NCBI GenBank assembly: GCA_900548205.1
Contig: URJS01000050.1
Location: forward strand, 1 to 17,739
Reading direction: 5' to 3'
Length of the DNA: 17,739 nucleotides
From: an uncultured Roseburia sp.
Lineage (GTDB): Bacteria; Bacillota; Clostridia; Lachnospirales; Lachnospiraceae
Part shown: positions 6,632 through 13,572 of the stretch, piece by piece
Layout of the letters: every line of letters begins with the position of its first letter
How positions within the stretch are numbered: position 1 is the first letter of the stretch
Translations under genes and position numbers: made by a program
Notes under the pieces: model-generated
Databases searched by the model: none
The model's input: the letters and a program-made list of their open reading frames with translations, nothing else
Told to the model about the DNA's origin: nothing

Positions 6632-7390
6632 TTAATTGCGATAAATCTGATAAGTAAATTTCAGTCTGCCCTTATTCGTCGTTCCCTGCTCACTCTGATA
6701 AATAAAACGACCGCAGCCGCGCACCGATATGACATCCTCCTGCCTGCAGCTATAGGTTGGACTTGTCGTAAGCTTTCCGTTTATAAATACCTTTTCACGC
6801 CGAAACAATTCCAGCGCCTGACTGCGCGAAAGCTTATAAACACAAGCAATAACGGCATCGATGCGATTGGAGGTGATGATTCCCGTCGCAAGCTCCGGCG
6901 CCTGCACATCGTTGATCTCATCAAGCTCACATTCCTCCAGATGAACAAGCGTGTGCCGCACCTTTGTGAGATTTTCCATAAAATAACCGGAGATGCCAGT
7001 CTCACAAATGAGATAAGCAGCGCCCTCTCCGAGCATAATATCCCCGATCCTGTTGCGTTCCACACCCAGATTCATGATCACGCCTAAAATATCCCGGTGA
7101 CCAAATTTCTCTGCAAACTTGGGATAGGAAGGGGTCATACGCAGCGCCGTAATCGGATAATTCCATGCATAGGAAAGAGCATCAGGAAGAAATGCAATCA
7201 TCTGACGCTCTGCAAAAGAAACACCGCCAAAGCACTCTGTTTCTGTCGCAAAAAGCTTCTTTGACTGGTGATAAATATTTAATTCATTCAAATTGAGGAA
7301 ATCACTAAACAAAACGATTCCCCTGCGGTCCGCCTGTTTCGATAAATCGATCAGGCGCTTTTGACAAAGTTCCTGTTCATTCATATACAT
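6632..7390 (-). CDS. ylmH: YlmH-type S4-domain RNA-binding protein
   Basis: A 252-residue protein with the YlmH plan: an N-terminal half containing FGGVSFAERQMIAFLP and an ILGVIMNLGVERNRIGDI stretch, then a C-terminal S4 RNA-binding domain at about 185-230 (LFRREKVFINGKL, SYSCRQEDVISVRG-like pattern). YlmH follows sepF in many Firmicutes; reported work ties it to ribosome rescue and translation quality control. Its ATG overlaps the sepF stop as TAATG, which indicates translational coupling. ATG 7384 is an alternative start two codons on. ylmG and divIVA, which flank it in Bacillus, are absent here. Confidence 0.88.
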   Translation of the reverse strand: MYMNEQELCQKRLIDLSKQADRRGIVLFSDFLNLNELNIYHQSKKLFATETECFGGVSFAERQMIAFLPDALSYAWNYPITALRMTPSYPKFAEKFGHRDILGVIMNLGVERNRIGDIMLGEGAAYLICETGISGYFMENLTKVRHTLVHLEECELDEINDVQAPELATGIITSNRIDAVIACVYKLSRSQALELFRREKVFINGKLTTSPTYSCRQEDVISVRGCGRFIYQSEQGTTNKGRLKFTYQIYRN

Positions 7391-7932
7391 TAAAAATCCG
7401 TCTGGATATTTCTTCCATTAAAGGAGTCTACCAGATTGAGAAAATCTCCTGAGATGTCTACCGACGCTGGTGTGATGATAAATATGTAATTTGATATTTT
7501 CTGAAGGTTTCCGCTGATCGCAAAGCAGGAACCGGAGGTAAAATCGATGATCCGCTGGGCAATTTCCACATCAAGCCCCTCCACATTCAAAACTACGGTG
7601 CGGTTATTCAGCAATGTTTCCGTAATCTCCCTTGCATCCTCTACCGAGGTTGGCTTGATCACACAGACCTCCATACCATTGCCGGAAGCCTTCTTCACCG
7701 GGCGGATTGGAGTGACCTTTGAGGAGGTCTTTGACGATTTTTCATGATACGACTTTCCGGTATCATAATCGTCGTCATAATCATCCATACGCTTTTCCTT
7801 GCGGAACGAAGATTTCGGCTTAATATCCTCATCCTCATAATCATCATCGTAATCATAATCCTCATTATAAAAATCGTCATCATCATCCGGATTCAGACGC
7901 ATGATATTTAAAAACTTATCCATAATTCCCAT
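7390..7932 (-). CDS. sepF: Cell division protein SepF
   Basis: A 180-residue protein. The first residues (MGIMDKFLNIMRL) form the membrane-binding amphipathic helix, followed by an unusually acidic Asp/Tyr-rich linker at about 15-60 and a C-terminal SepF core (VCVIKPTSVEDAREI, VVLNVEGLDVEIAQRIIDF, GNLQKISNYIFIITP). SepF polymerises into rings, anchors FtsZ to the membrane and helps late divisome assembly. ATG 7932 follows AGGAGC by about 8 nt. It lies 18 nt after pipY, the usual ylmE-ylmF arrangement of Gram-positives. Confidence 0.95.
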   Translation of the reverse strand: MGIMDKFLNIMRLNPDDDDDFYNEDYDYDDDYEDEDIKPKSSFRKEKRMDDYDDDYDTGKSYHEKSSKTSSKVTPIRPVKKASGNGMEVCVIKPTSVEDAREITETLLNNRTVVLNVEGLDVEIAQRIIDFTSGSCFAISGNLQKISNYIFIITPASVDISGDFLNLVDSFNGRNIQTDF

Positions 7933-7950
7933 TTAATTGCGCTCCTGACT

Positions 7951-8646
7951 CTAGCTGTTCTTATAAATCCGCTCCCCAAATATACCGGTTCCCACACGAA
8001 TAAGCGTTGCCCCTTCCTCGATGGCAACGGTGTAGTCTCCAGTCATACCCATAGACAATACTTTCATAGATACATTATCTATGTTTTTATTCATTATGTC
8101 AACAGATAATTGCTTTATTTTGCGGAAATACGGGCGGTTCTCCTCGGCATCTGCAACGTTTGGGGCGATTGTCATCAGTCCCTGAATGCGCACGTTTTCC
8201 AGTCTTGCGATCTCCTCCACCAAAAGAATCGCATCCTCCGCCGAGGTTCCGAACTTGGAATCCTCTCCGGCAATATTGACCTCGACGAGGATCGGAACGA
8301 TCATATGTTTCTTCTTTGCCTGAATATTAATTTCCTCGGCGAGACGGTAGGTATCGACCGAATGGATCAATGCCACCCTTCCGACGATATACTTTACTTT
8401 GTTCCGCTGCAAATGCCCAATCATATGCCAGCGAATATCTGACGGAAGCTCATCCATCTTCTGACAAAGCTCCTGCACCTTATTTTCTCCAAAGTTACGA
8501 ATATTTGCCGCGTAAACCTCCTCTAGCATGGAGATTGGTTTTGTTTTGCTCACGGCAATGAGCGTGACCTCCTCACGCTTCCTTCCCGCCGCCTGACATG
8601 CAGCCTGAATCTTTTGTTCCACTGACGCTAAATTTTCTGTGATCAT
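7951..8646 (-). CDS. PLP homeostasis protein (YggS/PipY/YlmE family)
   Basis: A 231-residue alanine-racemase-fold protein with one TIM-barrel domain. The PLP-binding lysine is K34 in AVSKTKP; NFGENKVQEL, WHMIGHLQRNK and SMGMTGDYTVAIEEG with VRTGIFGE-like ending (LIRVGTGIFGER) complete the family pattern. Members bind PLP but show no clear enzymatic reaction, and they balance vitamin B6 and amino/keto-acid pools. ATG 8646 follows GGGAGG; the TTG at 8661 is too close to that site. It is cotranscribed with sepF, a conserved pairing. Confidence 0.93.
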   Translation of the reverse strand: MITENLASVEQKIQAACQAAGRKREEVTLIAVSKTKPISMLEEVYAANIRNFGENKVQELCQKMDELPSDIRWHMIGHLQRNKVKYIVGRVALIHSVDTYRLAEEINIQAKKKHMIVPILVEVNIAGEDSKFGTSAEDAILLVEEIARLENVRIQGLMTIAPNVADAEENRPYFRKIKQLSVDIMNKNIDNVSMKVLSMGMTGDYTVAIEEGATLIRVGTGIFGERIYKNS

Positions 8647-8664
8647 ATTCTTTCCTCCCAAAGC

Positions 8665-10059
8665 TTACTGTGTAACTAAATCGTCTTCCTTGATCTTAGA
8701 GCCATCCAATGCAATATGGTCATACAATGCGATTCCATAGTCTGTTCCTGTACGGACAATCGAATACTCCTCGTTCTGATATAAAACATCAATCTGTTTA
8801 AATACTGCATAACCCTTATTGATATTGTATACGCCATCCAAAACAGCAGTATTCTCCCCGATCCGGTAGGAAGCGCTGGAATCCGGCTTTTTAATGACAT
8901 CCGACGCTCCGACGTCCTCATCATCAATATAATAGGATTCCTCTGTCTCATAGTAGATCGTCGGTGTGAGAAATTCCGTGTGCTCCTTTCCGTCCTTATC
9001 CACACGGGACAGCAGGATTCCCTGCTCCTGTGAATCACCGCCCAGTAAAAAATATTCCTTTGGCACGGTAAAAAATTCTTTTTGTGTGATAGAGGAATTT
9101 GGGATCTTCAAGCCCGTACCTTCCTGCAGGAGCAGCTCTATCTCAATGTAGCGGTCCTTTGCATAACGGATCATTGAATTTTTCAGGTTGAGGATCAAAT
9201 AATCCTGCCCGTCCCGATTGACGAGGGAGTACGTCGCATAAGCCGTCTTATCATCCTTTACAAAACGAAGCTTCAGTGTGTCGTCATCTGCCAGCTCCTT
9301 CGCCACACCCTGCGGAACAGGAAGGACAATATTCCAAAGCTCACTCGTGATCAGCTTATAAAGAGGAGCTCCGTTCTCAATCTTTCCTGCGTTCTGATTG
9401 CTCACCCGGCTGTAGGAAGCCTCATGGAACATATCCGCAGTAAAGCTGTCTGTGGTAACCTCCTCATAGCCGTCCGTATAATAGACAACGACACCATGCG
9501 TATCTGCAGCAATCGGATGAAAGGTATTTCCCGCCTGTGCGCTCGCCGTATAATCGCCAAGCTGTGAAAGCGCATTTAGATTCAAGGCTTCATTGAGCGA
9601 GGATGCAACGTCCTCCTTAAAGGAATATACCTGATAAAAATTTTCTGACTGATAGGAGGTCTGAAAATCATAAATACTCTCCTCCAGCTCCGAAAGAACA
9701 TCGGGATCCAGCTCCGAAACCTTCTGCTCTGCATTGTCAAGCAAATCTGAGATCTCTCCATTTTCATCAATCGAGCATACAAGGTTATTGTAACTGACCT
9801 TAGAGCCCTCCTTTACATAAAAATTCATCGTTCCTGTATAATTTGCATAATATACCTGCTCCTCACGCAGGATCAGTCCGCGATAGACATGGTTTGCCGC
9901 CATCGTTCCCTGCTCCACCTCATAAGGAGAGATGTGCGTCGCAGTCATATAGGTAAACACATTAAAAATAAGATAAATAAAAATAACAACAAAAATAATG
10001 ATGCCAATATTCAGATTAAAAGGTTTGCGATACCTTACTACCTTTTTATTTTCACTCAA
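8665..10059 (-). CDS. HlyD-like single-pass membrane adaptor protein, no transporter partner nearby
   Basis: A 464-residue protein with a short basic cytoplasmic start, one membrane segment at about 16-38 (rich in Ile, Phe and Val) and a large outside part. The HlyD/biotinyl-lipoyl-like portion includes YRGLILREEQVYYANYTG and VKEGSKVSYNNLVCSIDE. Two later motifs (NSSITQKEFFTVPKEY and YAVFKQIDVLYQNEEYSIV) resemble the barrel domains of membrane-fusion proteins. TTG 10059 is chosen because AAGGCGGG lies just upstream; the more distal TTG 10086 lacks a ribosome site. It is the first gene of the sepF operon and ends 18 nt before pipY. No ABC transporter is encoded here, so a cell-envelope or division role is as likely as export. 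Confidence 0.75.
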   Translation of the reverse strand: MSENKKVVRYRKPFNLNIGIIIFVVIFIYLIFNVFTYMTATHISPYEVEQGTMAANHVYRGLILREEQVYYANYTGTMNFYVKEGSKVSYNNLVCSIDENGEISDLLDNAEQKVSELDPDVLSELEESIYDFQTSYQSENFYQVYSFKEDVASSLNEALNLNALSQLGDYTASAQAGNTFHPIAADTHGVVVYYTDGYEEVTTDSFTADMFHEASYSRVSNQNAGKIENGAPLYKLITSELWNIVLPVPQGVAKELADDDTLKLRFVKDDKTAYATYSLVNRDGQDYLILNLKNSMIRYAKDRYIEIELLLQEGTGLKIPNSSITQKEFFTVPKEYFLLGGDSQEQGILLSRVDKDGKEHTEFLTPTIYYETEESYYIDDEDVGASDVIKKPDSSASYRIGENTAVLDGVYNINKGYAVFKQIDVLYQNEEYSIVRTGTDYGIALYDHIALDGSKIKEDDLVTQ

Positions 10060-10093
10060 AAAAATACCCGCCTTTTTTAATTTCAATAAATCT

Positions 10094-10122
10094 ATTCTAT
10101 CATTTTACCGCAAAGAAAACAA
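10094..10122 (-). promoter_or_regulatory. Promoter of the HlyD-like/pipY/sepF/ylmH/aroB/lspA/rluD operon
   Basis: On the minus strand, TTGTTT (10122-10117) and TAGAAT (10099-10094) are separated by 17 nt. The chosen TTG start at 10059 lies about 35 nt beyond the -10 box. No other promoter-like pair was noticed inside the tightly packed operon. Confidence 0.5.
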
Positions 10123-10182
10123 CTTCTGCAATGTATAAATGCAATCTGTCCGGTACATACTATCGAAAAAGGAGGAATCAGC

Positions 10183-10395
10183 ATGAATACAAATTGGTTG
10201 GATTATACATTGCTCACATTAGTGATCATCGGAGCCGTCAACTGGGGATTGATCGGTTTCTTCCGCTTTGATCTCGTCGCCTTTATATTCGGCGATATGT
10301 CATGGCTCACCAGGATCATCTATGCGGTTGTTGGGCTTGGCGGCTTATATCTGCTCAGTCTCTTTGGCAGGATCCGTTCTATGGAAGAATCATAA
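10183..10395 (+). CDS. DUF378 family small membrane protein
   Basis: A 70-residue protein with two hydrophobic helices (about 7-28 and 40-62). It carries the DUF378 signature, INWGLIGFF-like (AVNWGLIGFFRFDLVAFIFG), and ends RIYAVVGLGGLYLL-like before a short charged tail. The family is widespread in Firmicutes (B. subtilis YuzA is one member) and has no known function. The ribosome site AAAGGAGGAA lies directly upstream of ATG 10183. It is divergent from the sepF operon and looks monocistronic. No convincing -10/-35 pair was seen in the gap. Confidence 0.88.
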   Translation: MNTNWLDYTLLTLVIIGAVNWGLIGFFRFDLVAFIFGDMSWLTRIIYAVVGLGGLYLLSLFGRIRSMEES

Positions 10396-10459
10396 GCGAT
10401 AAGATCATAAGAAAATAAGTCATGGGAAACGCGAAGTTTTCTAATTCCAAAAGAACCTG

Positions 10460-10509
10460 TTATGTCAACAACGAGCGGCACGCTTCGCGAGCCACTCTTA
10501 TGTCAACAA
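10460..10509. repeat. Two 12-bp direct repeats flanking dispersed repeat copy B
   Basis: TTATGTCAACAA occurs at 10460-10471 and 10498-10509, with 26 nt between the copies. The interior, read on the minus strand together with part of the flanks (10503-10467), matches the repeat at 3056-3092 at 32 of 37 positions. The block lies just past the terminator of the minus-strand P-loop gene and downstream of the plus-strand DUF378 gene. Confidence 0.6.
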
Positions 10510-10535
10510 AAAGTGCTGCAACATGCAGCACTTTT
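10509..10535. terminator. Strong stem-loop terminator, probably bidirectional
   Basis: AAAAGTGCTGCA (10509-10520) and TGCAGCACTTTT (10524-10535) form a perfect 12-bp stem with a 3-nt loop. T-runs follow on either strand: TTTT inside the stem plus ATTGTTC on plus, and TTTTTGTTG on minus. It lies 13 nt past the stop of the minus-strand P-loop gene and also faces the DUF378 gene. Confidence 0.85.
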
Positions 10536-10548
10536 ATTGTTCTTAAAA

Positions 10549-10971
10549 TTATAAGGAAATGACGATTTTCGCCTTTGCACATTCCGGAAGCTGAGATGCA
10601 TCGCGGGATATGCTTAAAACAAACTTCACATTATATTTTTCACTGATCACATCAAGCTTTTGGATCGCATGACTGATCTCCTCCTCCGTATCAATGCCGG
10701 AAATTGTCAGAAAGCTGTCTAAATACATTTCTTCCAGATCATTGTCCTGCGATACGATACCGCAGATAAAGCCGAGGAATTCATCACAATTATCAATCGG
10801 ATAATCTGTCACGTTAATGAGCCGAACCTTATTATTCAGTTCGTACATATGCTTCTGGCTCTTGTCAAGATATACGATATTACCGGACACGGCAGCAACA
10901 GAAGCATTCACTTTGTTTAATAATTCCTTTGTCTTGCCTTTTCCCTTTTCACCTGAAATAATCTCTATCAT
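10549..10971 (-). CDS. Small P-loop ATPase-like protein of unknown function
   Basis: A 140-residue protein that starts directly with a Walker A motif, GEKGKGKT at residues 7-14, followed by a helix (KELLNKVNASV) and a strand IVYLDKS. It is far shorter than true PilT or AAA ATPases. Similar small proteins in Lachnospiraceae are often named after twitching motility, but no pilus genes are seen here. The LDVISEKYNVKFVLSISRD stretch could hold a Walker-B-like or sensor strand. ATG 10971 is chosen because AGGAGG (10985-10980) lies 8 nt upstream, whereas ATG 10977 is only 2 nt away. It has its own promoter and terminator. Function is unknown. Confidence 0.7.
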   Translation of the reverse strand: MIEIISGEKGKGKTKELLNKVNASVAAVSGNIVYLDKSQKHMYELNNKVRLINVTDYPIDNCDEFLGFICGIVSQDNDLEEMYLDSFLTISGIDTEEEISHAIQKLDVISEKYNVKFVLSISRDASQLPECAKAKIVISL

Positions 10972-11035
10972 GGTCATTTCCTCCTAGTAGTCCTGTTTTA
11001 TGCATATTCTTTGTTAATATGTATAAAAGCAGTTG

Positions 11036-11047
11036 GTTTTATAAAAC
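11036..11047. promoter_or_regulatory. Perfect 12-bp palindrome at the P-loop gene transcription start
   Basis: GTTTTATAAAAC reads identically on both strands. It begins two bases downstream of the minus-strand -10 box, so it covers the expected first transcribed bases. It could be an operator, but such an AT-rich palindrome can also arise by chance. Confidence 0.35.
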
Positions 11048-11048
11048 A

Positions 11049-11077
11049 ATTATAGTCTATATGCACATAAAACACAA
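11049..11077 (-). promoter_or_regulatory. Promoter of the small P-loop gene
   Basis: On the minus strand, TTGTGT (11077-11072) and a perfect TATAAT (11054-11049) are separated by 17 nt. It starts 3 nt after the carboxypeptidase stop codon and gives a leader of about 70 nt before ATG 10971. Read-through from the division operon may add to it, as no terminator is seen between the genes. Confidence 0.65.
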
Positions 11078-11080
11078 CTA

Positions 11081-12067
11081 CTAATTTGCAAACCCTGCAA
11101 GGATTTCATTCATCAGCATATAAAGGTTTGATTTCCCGTCCGCTTTAAATACGATAGAAATAATCGGCTGTCCTGACGCATTTTGGGAATACAAAACAAG
11201 ACAATAGCCTGCCTCTCCGGTCGTTCCCGTCTTTCCTCCAAGGATCGTGAAGCCTTCCGGTGTTTTTGCCTCTCCGGTCAGATAAAGATTGGTATTTTCC
11301 CATGTCTTTTCAACTGACTCCCCCTGCGCATTCGTATAGACAACGTCGTAAGACTTTGCAGCAATGATCTCTGAAAACATCTGATTTTCCAAAGCTTTCG
11401 CAAAAATTAAATACATATCATAGACTGTCGTATAATGATTTTCATCAGGCAGACCGTTCGGATTGACAAAATGAGTCTGTGTTGCCCCCATTGCTGCCGC
11501 CTCCTGATTCATCAGCTCTGCAAATGCCTCTACCGATCCGGCAAGATGCTCTGCAATCGCAATCGCCGCATCGTTTCCGCTGCGGAGCATCATTCCATAG
11601 AGAAGGTCCCGGAGTGTCACACGGTCTCCTGCCTTTAAGTCGCAGACAGACGAATCGGCAGCCTGATTGGCGGCATTCTCACTGACTGTCACATAGACGT
11701 TAAGATCATCAGAATATTTAAGAGCAAGATAGGCAGTCAGAATTTTTGTAGTGCTTGCCGGATACAAGCGTTCGTAAAGATTCTTGGCATATACAACCTC
11801 CCCGGTGGAAAGATTAAACGCGCCGGCGCCCTCCGCCACCGAGGAGGTTGTCGCGTCCGTACCAAGCGCAATATCCTCTGACACACAAAGTCCGGTGGAA
11901 AAATAGTTTTTAGAAGTGTCCGAACCCGTCGCAGAAATGCCAAGTGAATCCGCCATTTCATACACGTCATAGGAATCTGTGAGTGTTTCCCCGCTGCCGC
12001 AGCCGTATACGGCAAAGACCAGACATATCATAAGTGTAAATGCCGCAGTTTTACTTATACATCTCAC
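11081..12067 (-). CDS. Lipoprotein D-alanyl-D-alanine carboxypeptidase (DacA/PBP5-like, peptidase S11)
   Basis: A 328-residue serine peptidase. The three active-site motifs are S105-T-T-K108, S163-G-N165 and K279-T-G281. The N-terminus is a signal peptide with a lipobox-like VYGC ending at Cys23, so it is probably a lipid-anchored protein outside the membrane. These enzymes remove the terminal D-Ala from peptidoglycan stem peptides. The PBP5 C-terminal domain and amphipathic membrane helix are absent; the lipid anchor may replace them. The start is GTG 12067, which overlaps the 3' end of the mgsA-like gene by 17 bp, with GGAG just upstream. It is the last gene of the shape/division operon. 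Confidence 0.92.
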   Translation of the reverse strand: MRCISKTAAFTLMICLVFAVYGCGSGETLTDSYDVYEMADSLGISATGSDTSKNYFSTGLCVSEDIALGTDATTSSVAEGAGAFNLSTGEVVYAKNLYERLYPASTTKILTAYLALKYSDDLNVYVTVSENAANQAADSSVCDLKAGDRVTLRDLLYGMMLRSGNDAAIAIAEHLAGSVEAFAELMNQEAAAMGATQTHFVNPNGLPDENHYTTVYDMYLIFAKALENQMFSEIIAAKSYDVVYTNAQGESVEKTWENTNLYLTGEAKTPEGFTILGGKTGTTGEAGYCLVLYSQNASGQPIISIVFKADGKSNLYMLMNEILAGFAN

Positions 12068-12446
12068 GCCACTCCAAGTCCCCTCTGTCTAATGATTTGA
12101 TCAAAAGCTCCGCGCTTGCCAGATTTGTCGCAAGCGGAATATTATGCGTATCACAGATACGAAGAATACTGTGAATATCCGGCTCATGGGACTTCGGCGC
12201 CAGCGGATCGCGCAGAAAAATGACAAGATCAATGTCATTGTGCTCAATCTGCGCGCCAAGCTGCTGCGCACCGCCGAGATGCCCGGCAAGATATTTGTGA
12301 ATATTTAAGTTTGTGACCTCCTCGATCAGCCGTCCGGTCGTTCCGGTTGCATACAACTCATTTTTACTTAAGATCCCCCGATAAGCAATACAAAAATTCT
12401 GCATCAATTTCTTCTTTGAATCATGCGCGATCAATCCAATGTTCAT
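12051..12446 (-). CDS. mgsA: Methylglyoxal-synthase family protein with an altered catalytic site
   Basis: A 131-residue MGS-like domain protein with IGLIAHDSKKK at 3-13, ATGTTGRLIEE at 33-43, FLRDPLAPKSHEPD at 77-90 and IPLATNLASAELLI. MgsA converts dihydroxyacetone phosphate to methylglyoxal and phosphate. Aligned by eye with E. coli MgsA, H8, D9, D80, H87 and D90 match H19, D20, D91, H98 and D101. The position of catalytic base D71 (GGDQQ) is Ala60 here (GGAQQ, codon GCG). The protein may therefore be a weak or different enzyme, or represent a divergent clade. It starts 18 nt after rodA and overlaps the carboxypeptidase gene. The symbol reflects family membership only. Confidence 0.8.
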   Translation of the reverse strand: MNIGLIAHDSKKKLMQNFCIAYRGILSKNELYATGTTGRLIEEVTNLNIHKYLAGHLGGAQQLGAQIEHNDIDLVIFLRDPLAPKSHEPDIHSILRICDTHNIPLATNLASAELLIKSLDRGDLEWREMYK

Positions 12447-12464
12447 ATTCGCAGATACCCCCTG

Positions 12465-13568
12465 TTAATATTTTTTAGGCTGCAGACCGACATTTAGAAC
12501 AAGTCCGATGCCTATATATAATGACCATAGCGAAGTAAGACCATAGCTCACAAACGGTAAGGTTACGCCTGTATTTGGAAGCAGACCGCTGGCAACTCCA
12601 ATATTGATGATGCTTTGGAAACCGATCAGCGCGGCAACTCCGCAGCAGATTAATCTGCCTGCCAAATCTTTTGCTTTTCTAGCAATAAATATACACTCAA
12701 TCGTAATGAAAAGCAAGAGTATTATGATCGCCGCCGTGCCAAGAAAACCAAGCTCCTCTCCAGCTACCGCAAAAATAAAATCGTTTTGCGGCTCAATAAT
12801 AAAATTACCGTTTTTTACAGATGCAGGGTCCGTATTTCCAAGACCCTTTCCAAAGAGCATTCCAGAACCGATCGCCATGATGGAGTTCTGCTGCTGAAGG
12901 GCAATATCCGGATAATCCTCCGGATAAAGCCATGCCATGATACGCCCCATCTGATAGGAGCGGATAAACGGAAATTTATCCTGAATGACCAGTGTCATAA
13001 AAACAAGAAAAGCAGGTACACAGGTAAGCAGAACTCCCGCGACGATCTTATAGCTTAGCCCTGCGATAAACAGCATGGCACAAAATATCAGCGCCATAAT
13101 AATAGTTGTCGAGAGATTTGGCTGCGCAATAATGAGCGCTAAGATGATTCCGATCAGAAGAAAGGAACGGCATAGTACCCGCAGACTGCTGATCTTCTCC
13201 TCATGTTTCATAAAATAATAGGCAAAAAATAAAATAACACAAATCTTTACGAGCTCCGAGGGCTGAAATCGAAACCCTCCGATCTCAAACCAGCGCTGTG
13301 CGCCGCCGGCGTCGTCACCCGCCACAAATACAAACACCAGCAGGGCTACGGCAAACATATAGATCACCCATGAAAAACGCAGCAAAAAGCTGTAGTCAAT
13401 ACAGGATACCGCCGCCATGATCAAAAGACCCGAGAGCATCCCGATCAGCTGCTTTTGCTGGTCTCCCGGACTTGCGCTTCCGACAAGCAGAATGCCTATA
13501 ATATTTAAGATCACTACCAAAAGGATCAAGGTAAATTTGTAATTCTTTAGTTTATACTGTTTTGGCAT
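12465..13568 (-). CDS. SEDS-family peptidoglycan glycosyltransferase (RodA/FtsW/SpoVE)
   Basis: A 367-residue polytopic membrane protein with about ten hydrophobic segments. SEDS landmarks are visible: RWFEIGGFRFQPSELVK at 92-108, QPNLSTTIIM at 149-158, the SIMAIGSGMLFGKGLGN loop at 229-245, and EPQNDFIFAVAGEELGFLG, with the essential Asp at 263. SEDS proteins polymerise lipid II into glycan strands together with a class B PBP. The PBP2 gene upstream in the same operon points to RodA rather than FtsW, but the two cannot be separated by eye. The start lies 4 nt after minE, with AAGGA inside the end of minE. Length is slightly short but complete. Confidence 0.92.
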   Translation of the reverse strand: MPKQYKLKNYKFTLILLVVILNIIGILLVGSASPGDQQKQLIGMLSGLLIMAAVSCIDYSFLLRFSWVIYMFAVALLVFVFVAGDDAGGAQRWFEIGGFRFQPSELVKICVILFFAYYFMKHEEKISSLRVLCRSFLLIGIILALIIAQPNLSTTIIMALIFCAMLFIAGLSYKIVAGVLLTCVPAFLVFMTLVIQDKFPFIRSYQMGRIMAWLYPEDYPDIALQQQNSIMAIGSGMLFGKGLGNTDPASVKNGNFIIEPQNDFIFAVAGEELGFLGTAAIIILLLFITIECIFIARKAKDLAGRLICCGVAALIGFQSIINIGVASGLLPNTGVTLPFVSYGLTSLWSLYIGIGLVLNVGLQPKKY

Positions 13569-13572
13569 TTTC

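Noticed and set aside
10422..10441. Terminator directly after the DUF378 gene
   Set aside because: A short GGAAAC/GTTTTC stem with a wobble pair exists but has no T-run; the 12-bp hairpin at 10509-10535 is a far better candidate.
10549..10971. Pilus retraction ATPase PilT
   Set aside because: The protein has 140 residues and lacks the PilT His boxes and C-terminal motor domain; only Walker A is shared.
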